Source: Sporichthyaceae bacterium (GTDB taxonomy: Bacteria > Actinomycetota > Actinomycetes > Sporichthyales > Sporichthyaceae). From it: a DNA stretch of 64,000 nt. Shown here in pieces: positions 41,274-50,928 of this stretch. Position numbers and translations under genes: made by a program. Every line of letters begins with the position of its first letter. Positions within the stretch are counted from its first letter, which is position 1. Below the pieces are notes generated by a model. It had not been told where the DNA came from and searched no databases. It saw nothing but the letters and a program-made list of their open reading frames with translations. The stretch spans positions 1 through 64,000 of the forward strand of contig DATASX010000108.1 in NCBI GenBank assembly GCA_036269075.1. The letters are read 5' to 3'.

Positions 41274-42353
41274 TTACCGCTCGACCTGTCCCTTGATGAA
41301 CGCCTCGACGGCGCGGTGGCACTCGTCGTCCGCGTACTGCTCCGGCGGTGACTTCATGAAGTAGCTCGACGCCGACAGCAGTGGGCCGCCGATGCCACGG
41401 TCCAGGGCGATCTTCGCCGCACGCACCGCGTCGATGATGACGCCGGCGGAGTTCGGGGAGTCCCAGACCTCCAGCTTGTACTCCAGGTTCAGCGGGGTGT
41501 CGCCGAAGGAGCGGCCCTCGAGGCGGACGTAGGCCCACTTGCGGTCGTCGAGCCACGGCACGTGGTCCGACGGGCCGATGTGGACGTCGGCGTTGCGCAT
41601 CTCGTGCGGGATCTGCGAGGTGACCGACTGGGTCTTCGAGATCTTCTTGGACTTCAGGCGCTTGCGCTCGAGCATGTTCTTGAAGTCCATGTTGCCGCCG
41701 AAGTTCAGCTGGTACGTGCGCAGCAGCTCGACGCCGCGGTCCTCGAACAGCTTGGCCATGACGCGGTGGGTGATCGTGGCGCCGACCTGGGACTTGATGT
41801 CGTCGCCGACGATCGGGACCCCGGCGTCGGTGAACTTCTGCGCCCACACCGGGTCCGAGGCGATGAACACCGGCAGCGCGTTGACGAAGGCGACCTTCGC
41901 CTCGAGGCAGCACTCGGCGTAGAACTTGTCGGCCAGCTCCGAACCCACCGGCAGGTAGGAGACGAGCACGTCGACCCGAGCGTCCCTCAGGACCTTGACG
42001 ACGTCGACCGGCTGCTCGTCGGACTCGTCGACCATCTCGAGGTAGTACTCGCCGAGGCCGTCGAAGGTGTGGCCGCGCGAGACGGTCACGCCGGTCGGCG
42101 GGACGTCGGCGAACTTGATGGTGTTGTTCTCGCTGGCGCCGATGGCGTCGGCCAGGTCCTGCCCGACCTTCTTCGCGTCGACGTCGAACGCGGCGACGAA
42201 CTCGACGTCACCGACGTGGTACTCCCCGAACTGCACGTGCATGAGACCCGGCACACGCTGCGCGGGGTCGGCGTCCTTGTAGAACTCGACGCCCTGAACC
42301 AACGATGCGGCACAGTTTCCGACGCCGACGATTGCTACGCGTACCGAACCCAT
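41274..42353 (-). CDS. ino1: Inositol-3-phosphate (myo-inositol-1-phosphate) synthase
   Basis: 359 residues. It converts glucose 6-phosphate to inositol 1-phosphate with tightly bound NAD+, the first step to phosphatidylinositol and mycothiol in actinobacteria. The NAD fold opens with [20 protein letters not shown], and the family block [33 protein letters not shown] and the catalytic [12 protein letters not shown] (lysines) are all present. The short ~360-residue prokaryotic form lacks the eukaryotic extension. It lies next to a divergently regulated PadR gene, as in Rv0046c-Rv0047c. ATG start at 42353. Confidence 0.96.
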   Translation of the reverse strand: MGSVRVAIVGVGNCAASLVQGVEFYKDADPAQRVPGLMHVQFGEYHVGDVEFVAAFDVDAKKVGQDLADAIGASENNTIKFADVPPTGVTVSRGHTFDGLGEYYLEMVDESDEQPVDVVKVLRDARVDVLVSYLPVGSELADKFYAECCLEAKVAFVNALPVFIASDPVWAQKFTDAGVPIVGDDIKSQVGATITHRVMAKLFEDRGVELLRTYQLNFGGNMDFKNMLERKRLKSKKISKTQSVTSQIPHEMRNADVHIGPSDHVPWLDDRKWAYVRLEGRSFGDTPLNLEYKLEVWDSPNSAGVIIDAVRAAKIALDRGIGGPLLSASSYFMKSPPEQYADDECHRAVEAFIKGQVER

Positions 42354-42392
42354 AACTGGGCGCTCCTGTCCTGGGAATGCTATTTGCGAGAA

Positions 42393-42965
42393 CTACTGGG
42401 TGGGGTGTGTTGCGCGCTCGGTCGCGATCAGCTCGTTGAGCCACCGGACCTCACGTTCGACCGATTCCAAACCGTGGCGGTGCAGTTCGCGGGTGTAGTT
42501 GTCGACCCTCTCGGCCGCGCGTGCCGCGCGGGTGTTGTTCAGGTGGGCCATCGCGTCCGCCCGTTCCTCCAGGCGGCGGCGCCGACCTTCCAGGATCCGC
42601 AGCCGCACCGCGGCCTCGGTCCGACCGAAGAACGCGAACCGGATGCCGAAGCTGTCGTCGTCCCATTCCTCGGGGCCGCACGCACTGATCAGCTCGGCGA
42701 AGTGGTCCTTGCCCTCGGCGGTCAGCTTGTAGACGATCTTCGCTCGCTTGCCCGCCAGCGGCGGAGCCGGCTCGGCCGGGCTCTCCTCGGCGATCCAGCG
42801 CGCCGCCACCAGCGACTTCAGGCACGGGTACAACGATCCGTACGAGATCGCACGTAGGGTTCCGAGCAACGCGTTGAGGCGCTTGCGCAGTTCGTAACCG
42901 TGCATCGGCGACTCGTGCAGCAGTCCGAGGACGGCGAGCTCGAGCACACCGCTGCGCTTGCTCAT
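42393..42965 (-). CDS. PadR-family transcriptional regulator
   Basis: 190 residues from the ATG at 42965. The winged helix-turn-helix PadR domain runs VLELAVLGLLHESPMHGYEL, then ISYGSLYPCLKSLVAARWI and KIVYKLTAEGKDHFAELI. The C-terminal half is a Vir-type helical dimerisation region (RRRLEERADAMAHLNNTRAA). It lies upstream of ino1 on the same strand, 39 bases apart, the arrangement of Rv0047c-Rv0046c in mycobacteria. A near-perfect 27-bp palindrome 20 bases above its start is its likely operator, implying autoregulation and perhaps control of ino1 and the divergent ponA. Confidence 0.92.
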   Translation of the reverse strand: MSKRSGVLELAVLGLLHESPMHGYELRKRLNALLGTLRAISYGSLYPCLKSLVAARWIAEESPAEPAPPLAGKRAKIVYKLTAEGKDHFAELISACGPEEWDDDSFGIRFAFFGRTEAAVRLRILEGRRRRLEERADAMAHLNNTRAARAAERVDNYTRELHRHGLESVEREVRWLNELIATERATHPTQ

Positions 42966-42985
42966 CCGCCTCCCTCGGTGCACCG

Positions 42986-43012
42986 TTCGATGTATCGAAT
43001 CGATATATCGAA
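42986..43012. promoter_or_regulatory. 27-bp palindromic operator upstream of padR
   Basis: TTCGATGTATCG (42986-42997), centre AAT, CGATATATCGAA (43001-43012): the arms match at 11 of 12 positions. It is strikingly AT-rich for this genome and close to the padR start. The rest of the 360-bp divergent gap to ponA (42966-43325) shows no gene, and must hold the padR and ponA promoters. Confidence 0.75.
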
Positions 43013-43325
43013 GCCAATCACATCGCGGGAAGATCGGCAAACCGGCACGCCGTGTCGAACGCCACCCTGCGCCGGTTCGTCGCTCGATTCTGGGTATGCA
43101 GCAGACGTATGCACTGGTCAAGGCGTTGCTTGCGGGCACAGCCTCTTGTGCACCGGATTGGTCAAGGGCGATTCGTCCCAAGTTGGGCGGCGTACTGTGC
43201 CGGTTGGTACTGAGTGCCCGAGAGCAGCCCAATTTGCAGGTCTGAAGTCTCTGTAGAACGGGCTGCTTTCGTTCGCATCAGTACTGTGCTGCGTCAGTGT
43301 TCGCGTCGCCGGGAGTCCACACCAG

Positions 43326-45893
43326 ATGAAGCTGTTCGGGCGCGGGAGATCGAAAGCGGTCCCCGCCAGTGGCCCGTTGCACTCCGACGACGACCAGTGG
43401 TTCCGGCCGCTGGAGTCCGACGAGAAGTCGCGGGGCAAACTGCTGCGACGCAGGATCCCGGTGACCGCGCCGGCCGGTCCGAGGGCGGGGTCGGAGAGTT
43501 CCACCGACGTCACCGGGCCGATCGCCGCGCCGATCCCGGCCGCGGACGCCCCGACCGAGTCGATCCAGATCCCGCCGGACTGGCGCGACGCGACGGCTCA
43601 GCTGCCCCGGGTGAAGGTCGCTCCGACACCGGAGCTCGAGACTGAGCCGGGTGCCGACGGCCCGCCGCCCGCCCCGGTCCCGACCAAGGGCCGGCCGCGG
43701 CGGCGGCGTTGGCTGCGCCGGCTGGCCTGGGGCTCGCTGGTCGTGTTCGCCGGGCTGTTCGTCGCGATCCTGTTCGTGTACTCCCGGATAGACATCCCGA
43801 ACCCGAACGACAGTGCGTTGCGCCAGACCACCCGGATCTACTTCGGCGACACCGGCAAGGAGATCGGCCGGTTCGGTGAGGTCAACCGGGTGGCCGTCCC
43901 GCTCGACAAGGTGCCGCAGCCGCTGCAGCAGGCCGTGCTGGCTGCGGAGAACCGGAACTTCTACAACGACAACGGCGTCTCGCCGACCGGCATCATGCGC
44001 GCCTTCTGGAACAACCTGCACGGCGGCAACGAGCAGGGCGGTTCGACGATCACCCAGCAGTACGTGAAGAACTATTACTTGACCCCGGCGCGGACGTTCA
44101 AGCGGAAGATCCGCGAGGCGCTGCTGTCGATCAAGATCGACCAGAAGCTGTCGAAGAAGCAGATTCTCGAGGACTACCTCAACACCATCTACCTGGGCCG
44201 CGGCGCGTACGGGGTCCAGGCGGCGGCCAAGGCCTATTTCAACACCGACGTGCAGAACCTGACCCCGGCCCAGGACGTCGTGCTGGCCTCGGTCATCCGG
44301 GCGCCGGCGCGCTACTCGGCCAACACTACGGCCGGGCTCACGGCGCTGAAGGCCCGCTGGTCCTACGTCGCCGACTCGATGGTCGGAACCGGCGCGCTTA
44401 AGCCCGACGACCGCAAGGCGTTGGTGTTCCCGGCGATCGGGAAGCAGTCGCTGATCACCAACCAGTACGCCGGGCAGAACGGCTACATCCTCACCGCGGT
44501 CCGGGCGGAGCTGAAGGACCGCGGCCTGTCCGACGAACAGATCGACAACGGCGGTCTGCGGGTCTACACGACCATCGACCCGAACGCCGAGGCCGCCGCG
44601 GTCGCAGCGGTGAACCAGGAGTACCCGACCAAGGACAACAAGGGTCTGCGGGTCGGCCTGGTGTCGATCGACCCGAAGACCGGTCGAGTCATCGCGATGT
44701 ACGGCGGCAAGAACTTCCTAGGCAAGGACAAGTACGCCCAGGTGAACGCCGCGCTGTACCCGATCCAGCCCGGGTCGACGATGAAGATCTTCACCACGGC
44801 GACGCTGTTGGAGAACGGCTACACGATGACCAGCGACTGGGACGGCGACTCGCCGGCGAAGTTGCCGCACTCGCCGTCGGTCCGTAACGAGTTCCACAAG
44901 AGCTTCGGGTCGGTGACGCTGCAGGAGGCGTTGGACAAGTCGATCAACACCGCGTTCGCCCGCGCCGCGGTGAAGGTCGGCCCGGCCCGGATCCGGCAGC
45001 TGATGGTGCGGGCCGGCATCCCGGACGACTCGCCAGGCCTGGAGACCAACGCCCGAATCACGCTCGGTATCGCCTCGATCCGGCCTATCTACATCGCCGA
45101 CGCGCTGGCCACGATCTGCAACGGCGGTGTCCACAACGAGCAGCACATCGTGGACAAGGTGCTCGGCCCCAACGGCGGCGAGGTGCCGCTGCGCAAGCCG
45201 GACACCTCCGCCTCGCCGGTGATCCCGCCGGACATCGCCTACCAGACGATCAAGGCGATGGAGGACGTCGTCGAGCACGGCACCGGTACCGCGGCCAAGA
45301 AGCTGGGCCGCCCGGTCGCCGGCAAGACCGGCACCCACCAGAACCTGACCGCGTGGTTCAGCGGCTGCACCCCGCAGTTGGCGACCTCGGTCGACTACTT
45401 CAAGGGCGACGGCCTGACGTCGCTGGACGGCACCGGCGGCCTGCCCACCTTCTACGGCGCCGTCTACCCGACCAAGACCTTCACCACGTACATGAAGGGC
45501 GCGTTGAAGGGCGTGCCGACCGCGGACTTCCTGGCGCCGGTCTCCTCCTCGACTTCCGCGGCGCCGGCCAACCCGTACGACACCTCCAGCGGTGTGCAGA
45601 ACACGCCGCAGGTCAGCGCGTCGGACCAGCCCACGTTCCCGACGTTCGACACCGGGCCGGACTCCTACACCCCGCCGCCCTCGGCGACTCCGACGCCGAG
45701 TTCGACCGGTGCTCCGAATGCCAAGCCGAATGCCAAGCCGAAGATCGCGAGCACCTCGGCGCCGGCGGCCGTCCACAAGGCGGCCCAGTGCACCAACGAC
45801 CCCACGAAGCAGAGTGCGTCCACCCCGTTCAGCCCGCAGTGCTCGTCCGACGGCCGAGAACGGACCAAACCGCAGGACGTCGCACCGAACTGA
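43326..45893 (+). CDS. ponA: Class A penicillin-binding protein (bifunctional transglycosylase/transpeptidase)
   Basis: 855 residues. An N-terminal disordered cytoplasmic segment (~1-130) is followed by one membrane helix (LAWGSLVVFAGLFVAILFVY). The GT51 glycosyltransferase domain has the catalytic Glu208 in AAENRNFYNDNG and then GGSTITQQYVKNYY. The transpeptidase has SxxK at Ser484 (PGSTMKIFTT), SxN in DKSINTAF and KTG at Lys667 (VAGKTGTHQN). A low-complexity Pro/Ser/Thr/Ala tail finishes the protein. It polymerises lipid II and cross-links peptidoglycan, corresponding to mycobacterial PonA1 (Rv0050), also located near ino1/padR and the rpsF-ssb cluster. Confidence 0.96.
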   Translation: MKLFGRGRSKAVPASGPLHSDDDQWFRPLESDEKSRGKLLRRRIPVTAPAGPRAGSESSTDVTGPIAAPIPAADAPTESIQIPPDWRDATAQLPRVKVAPTPELETEPGADGPPPAPVPTKGRPRRRRWLRRLAWGSLVVFAGLFVAILFVYSRIDIPNPNDSALRQTTRIYFGDTGKEIGRFGEVNRVAVPLDKVPQPLQQAVLAAENRNFYNDNGVSPTGIMRAFWNNLHGGNEQGGSTITQQYVKNYYLTPARTFKRKIREALLSIKIDQKLSKKQILEDYLNTIYLGRGAYGVQAAAKAYFNTDVQNLTPAQDVVLASVIRAPARYSANTTAGLTALKARWSYVADSMVGTGALKPDDRKALVFPAIGKQSLITNQYAGQNGYILTAVRAELKDRGLSDEQIDNGGLRVYTTIDPNAEAAAVAAVNQEYPTKDNKGLRVGLVSIDPKTGRVIAMYGGKNFLGKDKYAQVNAALYPIQPGSTMKIFTTATLLENGYTMTSDWDGDSPAKLPHSPSVRNEFHKSFGSVTLQEALDKSINTAFARAAVKVGPARIRQLMVRAGIPDDSPGLETNARITLGIASIRPIYIADALATICNGGVHNEQHIVDKVLGPNGGEVPLRKPDTSASPVIPPDIAYQTIKAMEDVVEHGTGTAAKKLGRPVAGKTGTHQNLTAWFSGCTPQLATSVDYFKGDGLTSLDGTGGLPTFYGAVYPTKTFTTYMKGALKGVPTADFLAPVSSSTSAAPANPYDTSSGVQNTPQVSASDQPTFPTFDTGPDSYTPPPSATPTPSSTGAPNAKPNAKPKIASTSAPAAVHKAAQCTNDPTKQSASTPFSPQCSSDGRERTKPQDVAPN

Positions 45894-45947
45894 TCGGAAC
45901 CGGCGTGCGGTGCGCGGGCGACTGCGAGGCGTACGCAACGATGGGGT

Positions 45948-47327
45948 GTGCAACGGGGAACAGTGACAGGAGCTACGACCACGGTCCTGCCGACTCGCGA
46001 TGACGCGACGCTGCAGTGCGCCGCCGAGGTGCTGGGGGGTCCGGCCGGCCGACGCGTCGCCCCCGGGCGTAGTTGGTGGAATCCGCTGCGGATTCTGCTC
46101 GCGCTGGCGGTGCTCTCGATGGCGCTGGGGGTGGTCGAACGCGATCCGTGCCAGGCGCACGCGTGGAGTCGGTCCGACGGCCAGCAGTACGCGCACGTCT
46201 GCTACTCCGACATCCCCCAGCTCTACCGGGAGCGAGGATTCGCGCAGGGCGACCGGCCCTACCTGGACTCCGGGGACTACCAGCCGCTGGAGTACCCGGT
46301 CCTGACCGGGTTCTTCATGCAGGTCGCCGCAGTGATCACCAGGCCACTGGCCGGTGCCGGGATCGACGCTCAGGCGGTGCGGTTCTACGACGTCAACGCG
46401 GTGCTGCTGGGGCTGGCCGGACTGGTCCTGGTGGGAGCCACGGTCCTGCTTGCCGGGCGAAGACCTTGGGACGCCCTGGCGTTGGCCGCGTCCCCGGTGC
46501 TGGCGTTGGACGCCACGATCAACTGGGACCTGTTCGCGGCCGGGCTGACCGGTGTCGGGATGGTCGCCTGGTCGCGCCGTAGACCCGGGTGGGCCGGCGT
46601 CTGGTTGGGCCTGGCGGTCTCGGCGAAGCTCTATCCGATCGTGCTGCTGGTGCCGCTCGGGTTCCTGTGCCTGCGGACGCGGCAGACGGCCGTGTTCGCC
46701 CGGACCGTCGCGTTCGCGGCCGCGGCCTGGGCTGTGGTGAACGTGCCGATCGTGCTGGTGGCGCCGACCGCCTGGCGGGAGTTCTACACGTTCAACGCGC
46801 ACCGCGGCGCCGACTTCGGTTCGATCTGGTTCGCGTTGGACAAGGCCGGGCACCCGGTGGGCGCCCTGAACCTGATCAGCGGTGCGTTGACCGCCCTGGG
46901 CCTGCTGGCCGTCGGGCTGCTGGCGCTGTGGGCGCCGACCCGGCCGCGGTTCGCGTCGCTGGCGTTCCTGGCGGTGGCCGTGTTCGTGATGGTGAACAAG
47001 GTCTGGTCCCCGCAGTACGACCTGTGGCTGCTGCCGCTGGCGGTGCTGGCCCGGCCCCGGTTGCGCGACCTGGCAATCTGGCAGTCCGGTTCGGTCGTCT
47101 ACTTCATCGGGGTCTGGCTCTACCTGCTCGGCGGCTACGACCGCGGGTTGTCGCAGGGCGGGTACGACGTCGTGCTGGTGCTGCACCTGTTCTGCCTGCT
47201 GTGGCTGGTCGGCGTGGTGGTGCGCGACGTGATCCAGCCGGACTGCGACCCGGTGCGCGCCTCCGGGGTCGAGGACCCGACGGCCGGTCTGCTCGCGCCT
47301 GCGACCCCGACGGCGGTGCTCGCATGA
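45948..47327 (+). CDS. Polytopic glycosyltransferase, GT87/DUF2029-like
   Basis: 459 residues with about ten hydrophobic helices. The first loop after helix 1 holds YSDIPQLYRERGFAQGDRPY and then YQPLEYPVLTGFF, the pattern of GT-C enzymes that use a polyprenyl-phosphate sugar donor (acidic residue in the first extracytoplasmic loop). The segment VMVNKVWSPQYDLWLLPLAV is also typical. It corresponds to Rv0051 beside ponA1. The acceptor is unknown; lipoglycan or wall glycan mannosylation is the usual proposal. GTG 45948 is used; GTG 45963 is an alternative. The stop overlaps the next gene (ATGA). Confidence 0.82.
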   Translation: MQRGTVTGATTTVLPTRDDATLQCAAEVLGGPAGRRVAPGRSWWNPLRILLALAVLSMALGVVERDPCQAHAWSRSDGQQYAHVCYSDIPQLYRERGFAQGDRPYLDSGDYQPLEYPVLTGFFMQVAAVITRPLAGAGIDAQAVRFYDVNAVLLGLAGLVLVGATVLLAGRRPWDALALAASPVLALDATINWDLFAAGLTGVGMVAWSRRRPGWAGVWLGLAVSAKLYPIVLLVPLGFLCLRTRQTAVFARTVAFAAAAWAVVNVPIVLVAPTAWREFYTFNAHRGADFGSIWFALDKAGHPVGALNLISGALTALGLLAVGLLALWAPTRPRFASLAFLAVAVFVMVNKVWSPQYDLWLLPLAVLARPRLRDLAIWQSGSVVYFIGVWLYLLGGYDRGLSQGGYDVVLVLHLFCLLWLVGVVVRDVIQPDCDPVRASGVEDPTAGLLAPATPTAVLA

Positions 47328-48526
47328 GCGAGACCGATCTCGAGCCGCCGCGCGTGACGTCCGGGCTGCCGGCCGGGGCGCGGAACGCGCTGCGGCGATT
47401 GGGGCCCGGCGACCTGGCCGCCCTGCGACTGTGGCTGCTGACCCGGATCAGCGTGTTCCTGCTGGTGAGCTCTGCCGCCTGGCTGTTCGCGCAGGACGGC
47501 GAGGCCCGCACAACCGTGCCGTACGTCTCGCGCTGGACCCAGTGGGACACCGTCCACTACGTCACGATCGCGCACTGGGGCTACAGCGGGAACCCGGTCA
47601 CCGGGCCGGAGGTCCCGCTGGAGGCGTTCTTCCCGGGCTTCCCCGTGGTGATGAGGCTGGTCCACCAGCTCTCCGGGCTCGGCTACGTCGTGTCCGGGCT
47701 GTGCATCTCGGTCATCGCCGGGGCGATTGCGACGGTGGCCCTGGCCCGCATCGCGGCCCACGAGGCCGGCGGTGGCCCGGCCGGCGACATCCTGGCCGAG
47801 CGCACCGTGCTGCTGTTCCTGCTCGCGCCCTCGGTGATCTTCCTGGCCGCGGCCTACACCGAGGCGTTGTTCCTGGCCTTCGCGTTGCCGGCGTGGCTCT
47901 ACGCCCGGCGGCGCAACTGGATGGCGGCCGGCACATTCGGCTGCCTGGCCGCCGTCACCCGAATCACCGGCCTGTTCCTCGGTGTCGCCCTGGTCGTCGA
48001 GTTCCTGTGCTCCCGCGACGGTCGACGCTGGCGCGAGGCGCCGTGGCTGGCCGGTCCGTTCCTCGGGGTGTTCGGCTACGTCCTCTACCTGCATCAGCGC
48101 ACCGGCGACTGGATGGCCTGGCAGCACGCCGAGGAGAAGGGCTGGTACCGCTCGTTCCACTGGCCGTGGGAGTCGCTGAAGATCACCTGGCAGAACGCCG
48201 CCGACCACCGGCAGACCACCGGCTTCGCCTGGATGTTCTTCGCCGAGATCACCGCGGTCGCCATCGGGATCGCGCTGACGGTGTGGCTGATCCGACAACG
48301 CCGCTGGGCCGAGGCCGTCTACATCGGGTTGCAGCTCTACGCGTTCACCACAGACATCTGGTTCTTCTCCGTGCCCCGTGCCACGTTGCTGTGGTGGCCG
48401 CTGTGGACCGGTCTGGCCGCCTGGACGCTGCGCCGGCGCTGGGTGCTGCAGGGCTGGTTGACGCTGTTCGCACCGTTCTCGGTCGTGTTCACGTTGCTGT
48501 TCGTCACCGGCCGCTGGGCCGGCTGA
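47324..48526 (+). CDS. PIG-V-like membrane mannosyltransferase
   Basis: 400 residues with about nine to ten helices. WTQWDTVHYVTIAHWGYSGN in the first outer loop matches the PIG-V/GT76 signature (Trp-Asp with a downstream Tyr-x-x-Ile-Ala), and LEAFFPGFPVVMRLVHQLSG follows it. LAPSVIFLAAAYTEALFLAF is the next conserved block. Such enzymes transfer mannose from a polyprenyl donor on the outer face. It is translationally coupled to the preceding GT87-like gene, and the two probably act on the same glycan. Confidence 0.8.
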   Translation: MSETDLEPPRVTSGLPAGARNALRRLGPGDLAALRLWLLTRISVFLLVSSAAWLFAQDGEARTTVPYVSRWTQWDTVHYVTIAHWGYSGNPVTGPEVPLEAFFPGFPVVMRLVHQLSGLGYVVSGLCISVIAGAIATVALARIAAHEAGGGPAGDILAERTVLLFLLAPSVIFLAAAYTEALFLAFALPAWLYARRRNWMAAGTFGCLAAVTRITGLFLGVALVVEFLCSRDGRRWREAPWLAGPFLGVFGYVLYLHQRTGDWMAWQHAEEKGWYRSFHWPWESLKITWQNAADHRQTTGFAWMFFAEITAVAIGIALTVWLIRQRRWAEAVYIGLQLYAFTTDIWFFSVPRATLLWWPLWTGLAAWTLRRRWVLQGWLTLFAPFSVVFTLLFVTGRWAG

Positions 48527-48591
48527 CCGCCGCCGCTTTATCGCCGGGGGGCCTGACGGCTCGGCGGCACCGGGGGGAATACTCGCGAGCC

Positions 48592-49341
48592 ATGGAGCAC
48601 AAGCGGAATCTGGATGCCACTGCTGTCGAGATCGTCACGATGGCCGCGGTCCTGGACGGGGCCGACATGTCGACCCCGGTGCCGTCCTGCCCGCAGTGGG
48701 ACGTGGCCGAGCTGACCCGACACACCGGACGGGTTCATCGCTGGGTCCGGCACCTGGTGTCCACCCGGGCCCCGCAGATGGTCCGCTGGAAGGACATCCC
48801 GATGGACGTCCCGGACAGCTCCCAACAGCTGCCCGCCTGGCTGGCCGCGGGGGCCGAGCCGTTGGTGGCCGAGTTGTCGGTCGACCCGAGCACGGCCGTC
48901 TGGACGTTCTCGCCCGACCAGACCGTCGGGTGGTGGGGCCGGCGGCAGCTGCACGAGACCGTCGTGCACCGCTGCGACGCCCAGCTCGCGCTCGGCGTCG
49001 AACCCACCGTCGAGACCGAGATCGCGCTGGACGGCATCGATGAGCTGATCCGCGGTCTGTTGCCGCACAGCGGCGCGCCCAAGAAACTCGCCGCGCTCGG
49101 CCGGGGGGGTGGCTCCCTGCACGTGCACGCCACCGACGGCGCCGGCGAGTGGACCGTCGTGCTCACCGACAGCGGGTTCACCGCCGAGGTCGGGCACAGC
49201 AAGTCCACCGTCGCCGTCCGCGGCACCGCCACCGACCTGCTCCTGCTGCTCTGGAACCGGCGCACGCCGGACGGGCCGCGGTTCGAGACGTTCGGCGACG
49301 GCGAACTGCTCGCGGCGTGGTTGCGCGCCACCGTGCTGTAG
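48592..49341 (+). CDS. Maleylpyruvate isomerase-family (mycothiol-dependent DinB-fold) protein
   Basis: 249 residues from the ATG at 48592. The N-terminal DinB-like four-helix domain (MDMPI_N) has CPQWDVAELTRHTGRVHRWV and later GRRQLHETVVHRCDAQLALG, whose histidines form the metal site. The C-terminal SCP2-like MDMPI_C domain runs from about residue 155 (HVHATDGAGEWTVVLTDSG). The family includes mycothiol-dependent maleylpyruvate isomerase and many enzymes of unknown substrate. It is not next to an aromatic degradation operon, so the true substrate is open. Confidence 0.85.
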   Translation: MEHKRNLDATAVEIVTMAAVLDGADMSTPVPSCPQWDVAELTRHTGRVHRWVRHLVSTRAPQMVRWKDIPMDVPDSSQQLPAWLAAGAEPLVAELSVDPSTAVWTFSPDQTVGWWGRRQLHETVVHRCDAQLALGVEPTVETEIALDGIDELIRGLLPHSGAPKKLAALGRGGGSLHVHATDGAGEWTVVLTDSGFTAEVGHSKSTVAVRGTATDLLLLLWNRRTPDGPRFETFGDGELLAAWLRATVL

Positions 49342-49371
49342 CCGCAAGTCCGCCAGGATTCAGGAGCGAGC

Positions 49372-50928
49372 ATGCAGGGCCCCGGGCAGATCCTCAGCGT
49401 CGCCGCAGCACGCCGACCCGACAAGACCGCGCTGATCACCGCGACCCGGTCGCTGACCTACGCCGAGCTCGACGACGCCTCGACGCGCGCCGCCGGTGCT
49501 TTGCTGCGCCGTGGCGTGCGGCCCGGCCGGGTGGTTTCGCTGTTCGGGCCGAACACCTGGCAGTGGGTCGTGGCCTACCACGCCATCCTCAAGGCCGGGG
49601 CGATCGTCAACCCGATCAACTCGATGCTCACCCCGCCGGAGGTGGCCTACATCCTCGGCGACGCCGAGTCGACCGCGATCCTGGCGACCGCCGCCCAGGT
49701 GTCGACCGTCGCCGACCTGACCGGCGAGCTGCCGGAGCTGACCGGCGTGTTCGCCCTCGACGCGGAGGTCGCCGGGCACGAGACGTTGATGGACCTCGCC
49801 GCCGAGTCCCCGACGTCGCTGCCGCCTGCGCCCGAGCCGACAGCAACCTCCACGATCGGCTACACCAGCGGGACCACCGGCCACCCCAAGGGCGCGGTGC
49901 AGACCCAGCGGGCCGTCCTGTTCAACTGCGCGCTGACCGCGACCGCGCACTCCCGCGGCCCGGACGACGTCTGCGTGACCGCGCTGCCGGCCCCGCACGT
50001 GTACGGCAACGTGGTCATCAACGGCACGTTCCTGGCCGGCGGCACGCTGGTCCTGCACCAGCGGTTCGAGCCCGAGCCGTTCCTGGACTCGTTGGCCGAA
50101 CACCGCGCCACGATCATCGACGCGGTCCCGGCCATGTACGCGGTGATGCTCGCCTCGCCGGCGTTGGCCCGGGCCGACTTCTCGGGGGTGACCCGCAGCG
50201 TGTCCGGTGGGCAGACGATCTCGGCGACCACGATCGAGGCCTGGGAGGACCGCAGCGACAGCCGGTTCCTCGAGCTGTGGGGCATGACCGAGCTGTCCGG
50301 ACCGGCCACCTCGCAGACGTTCTTCATGCCCCGTTCCCCCGGCTCGGTGGGCCAGAGTTTCCCGGGCACCGAGGTCCGGATCGCCGACCTGGCCGATGCC
50401 TCCCGTGACGCCGCGAAGGACACCCCGGGTGAGCTGATGGTCCGCGGGCCGCTGGTCATGACCGGCTACTTCAACAACCCGGACGCGACCAAGCTCGCGA
50501 TCGAGCCGGACGGCTGGCTGCACACCGGCGACATCGCCCGGCTGGACGACGACGGCAACGTGTGGATGGTCGACCGCCGCGGCGACATGATCATCACCGG
50601 CGGCTACAACGTCTACCCGGCCGAGATCGAGCGCGTGCTGGCCGCTCACCCGGCGGTCGCGCTGGTCGCGGTCGGCTCGGTCCCGGACGCGGTCCGCGGC
50701 GAACTGGCCTGCGCCTACGTGATCCTGAAGGAGGGGTCGACCGTGTCGCCGGCGGACCTGATCGACTCGACCAAGGACTCGCTGGCCCCGTACAAGCGGC
50801 CGCGGCTGATCCGGTTCGTCACCGACCTGCCGCGGACCTCCAGCGGCAAGATCATGCGCCGCAAGCTGCTCGAGCATGCCGACGCGGCCGGTGCCGCACC
50901 TGCGGCCGGGCCCGGGGCGGCACCGTGA
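49372..50928 (+). CDS. Acyl-CoA synthetase (AMP-forming)
   Basis: 518 residues. It activates a carboxylic acid as acyl-AMP and then transfers it to CoA. The P-loop is IGYTSGTTGHPKGAVQTQRA. Core motifs ELWGMTELSGPATSQ and DGWLHTGDIARLDDDG contain the adenylate contacts. The hinge is VDRRGDMIITGGYNVYPAEI and the catalytic Lys is in RTSSGKIMRRKLLE. It resembles long-chain/medium-chain acyl-CoA ligases, but the chain preference cannot be read off. ATG at 49372. Its TGA is shared with the first GTG of a duplicated intercistronic sequence. Confidence 0.93.
   Translation: MQGPGQILSVAAARRPDKTALITATRSLTYAELDDASTRAAGALLRRGVRPGRVVSLFGPNTWQWVVAYHAILKAGAIVNPINSMLTPPEVAYILGDAESTAILATAAQVSTVADLTGELPELTGVFALDAEVAGHETLMDLAAESPTSLPPAPEPTATSTIGYTSGTTGHPKGAVQTQRAVLFNCALTATAHSRGPDDVCVTALPAPHVYGNVVINGTFLAGGTLVLHQRFEPEPFLDSLAEHRATIIDAVPAMYAVMLASPALARADFSGVTRSVSGGQTISATTIEAWEDRSDSRFLELWGMTELSGPATSQTFFMPRSPGSVGQSFPGTEVRIADLADASRDAAKDTPGELMVRGPLVMTGYFNNPDATKLAIEPDGWLHTGDIARLDDDGNVWMVDRRGDMIITGGYNVYPAEIERVLAAHPAVALVAVGSVPDAVRGELACAYVILKEGSTVSPADLIDSTKDSLAPYKRPRLIRFVTDLPRTSSGKIMRRKLLEHADAAGAAPAAGPGAAP

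Noticed and set aside
40833-41296. Two small plus-strand frames (71 and 128 codons) in the MFS-ino1 gap
   Set aside because: No ribosome binding site, no codon bias and one runs through the ino1 terminator.
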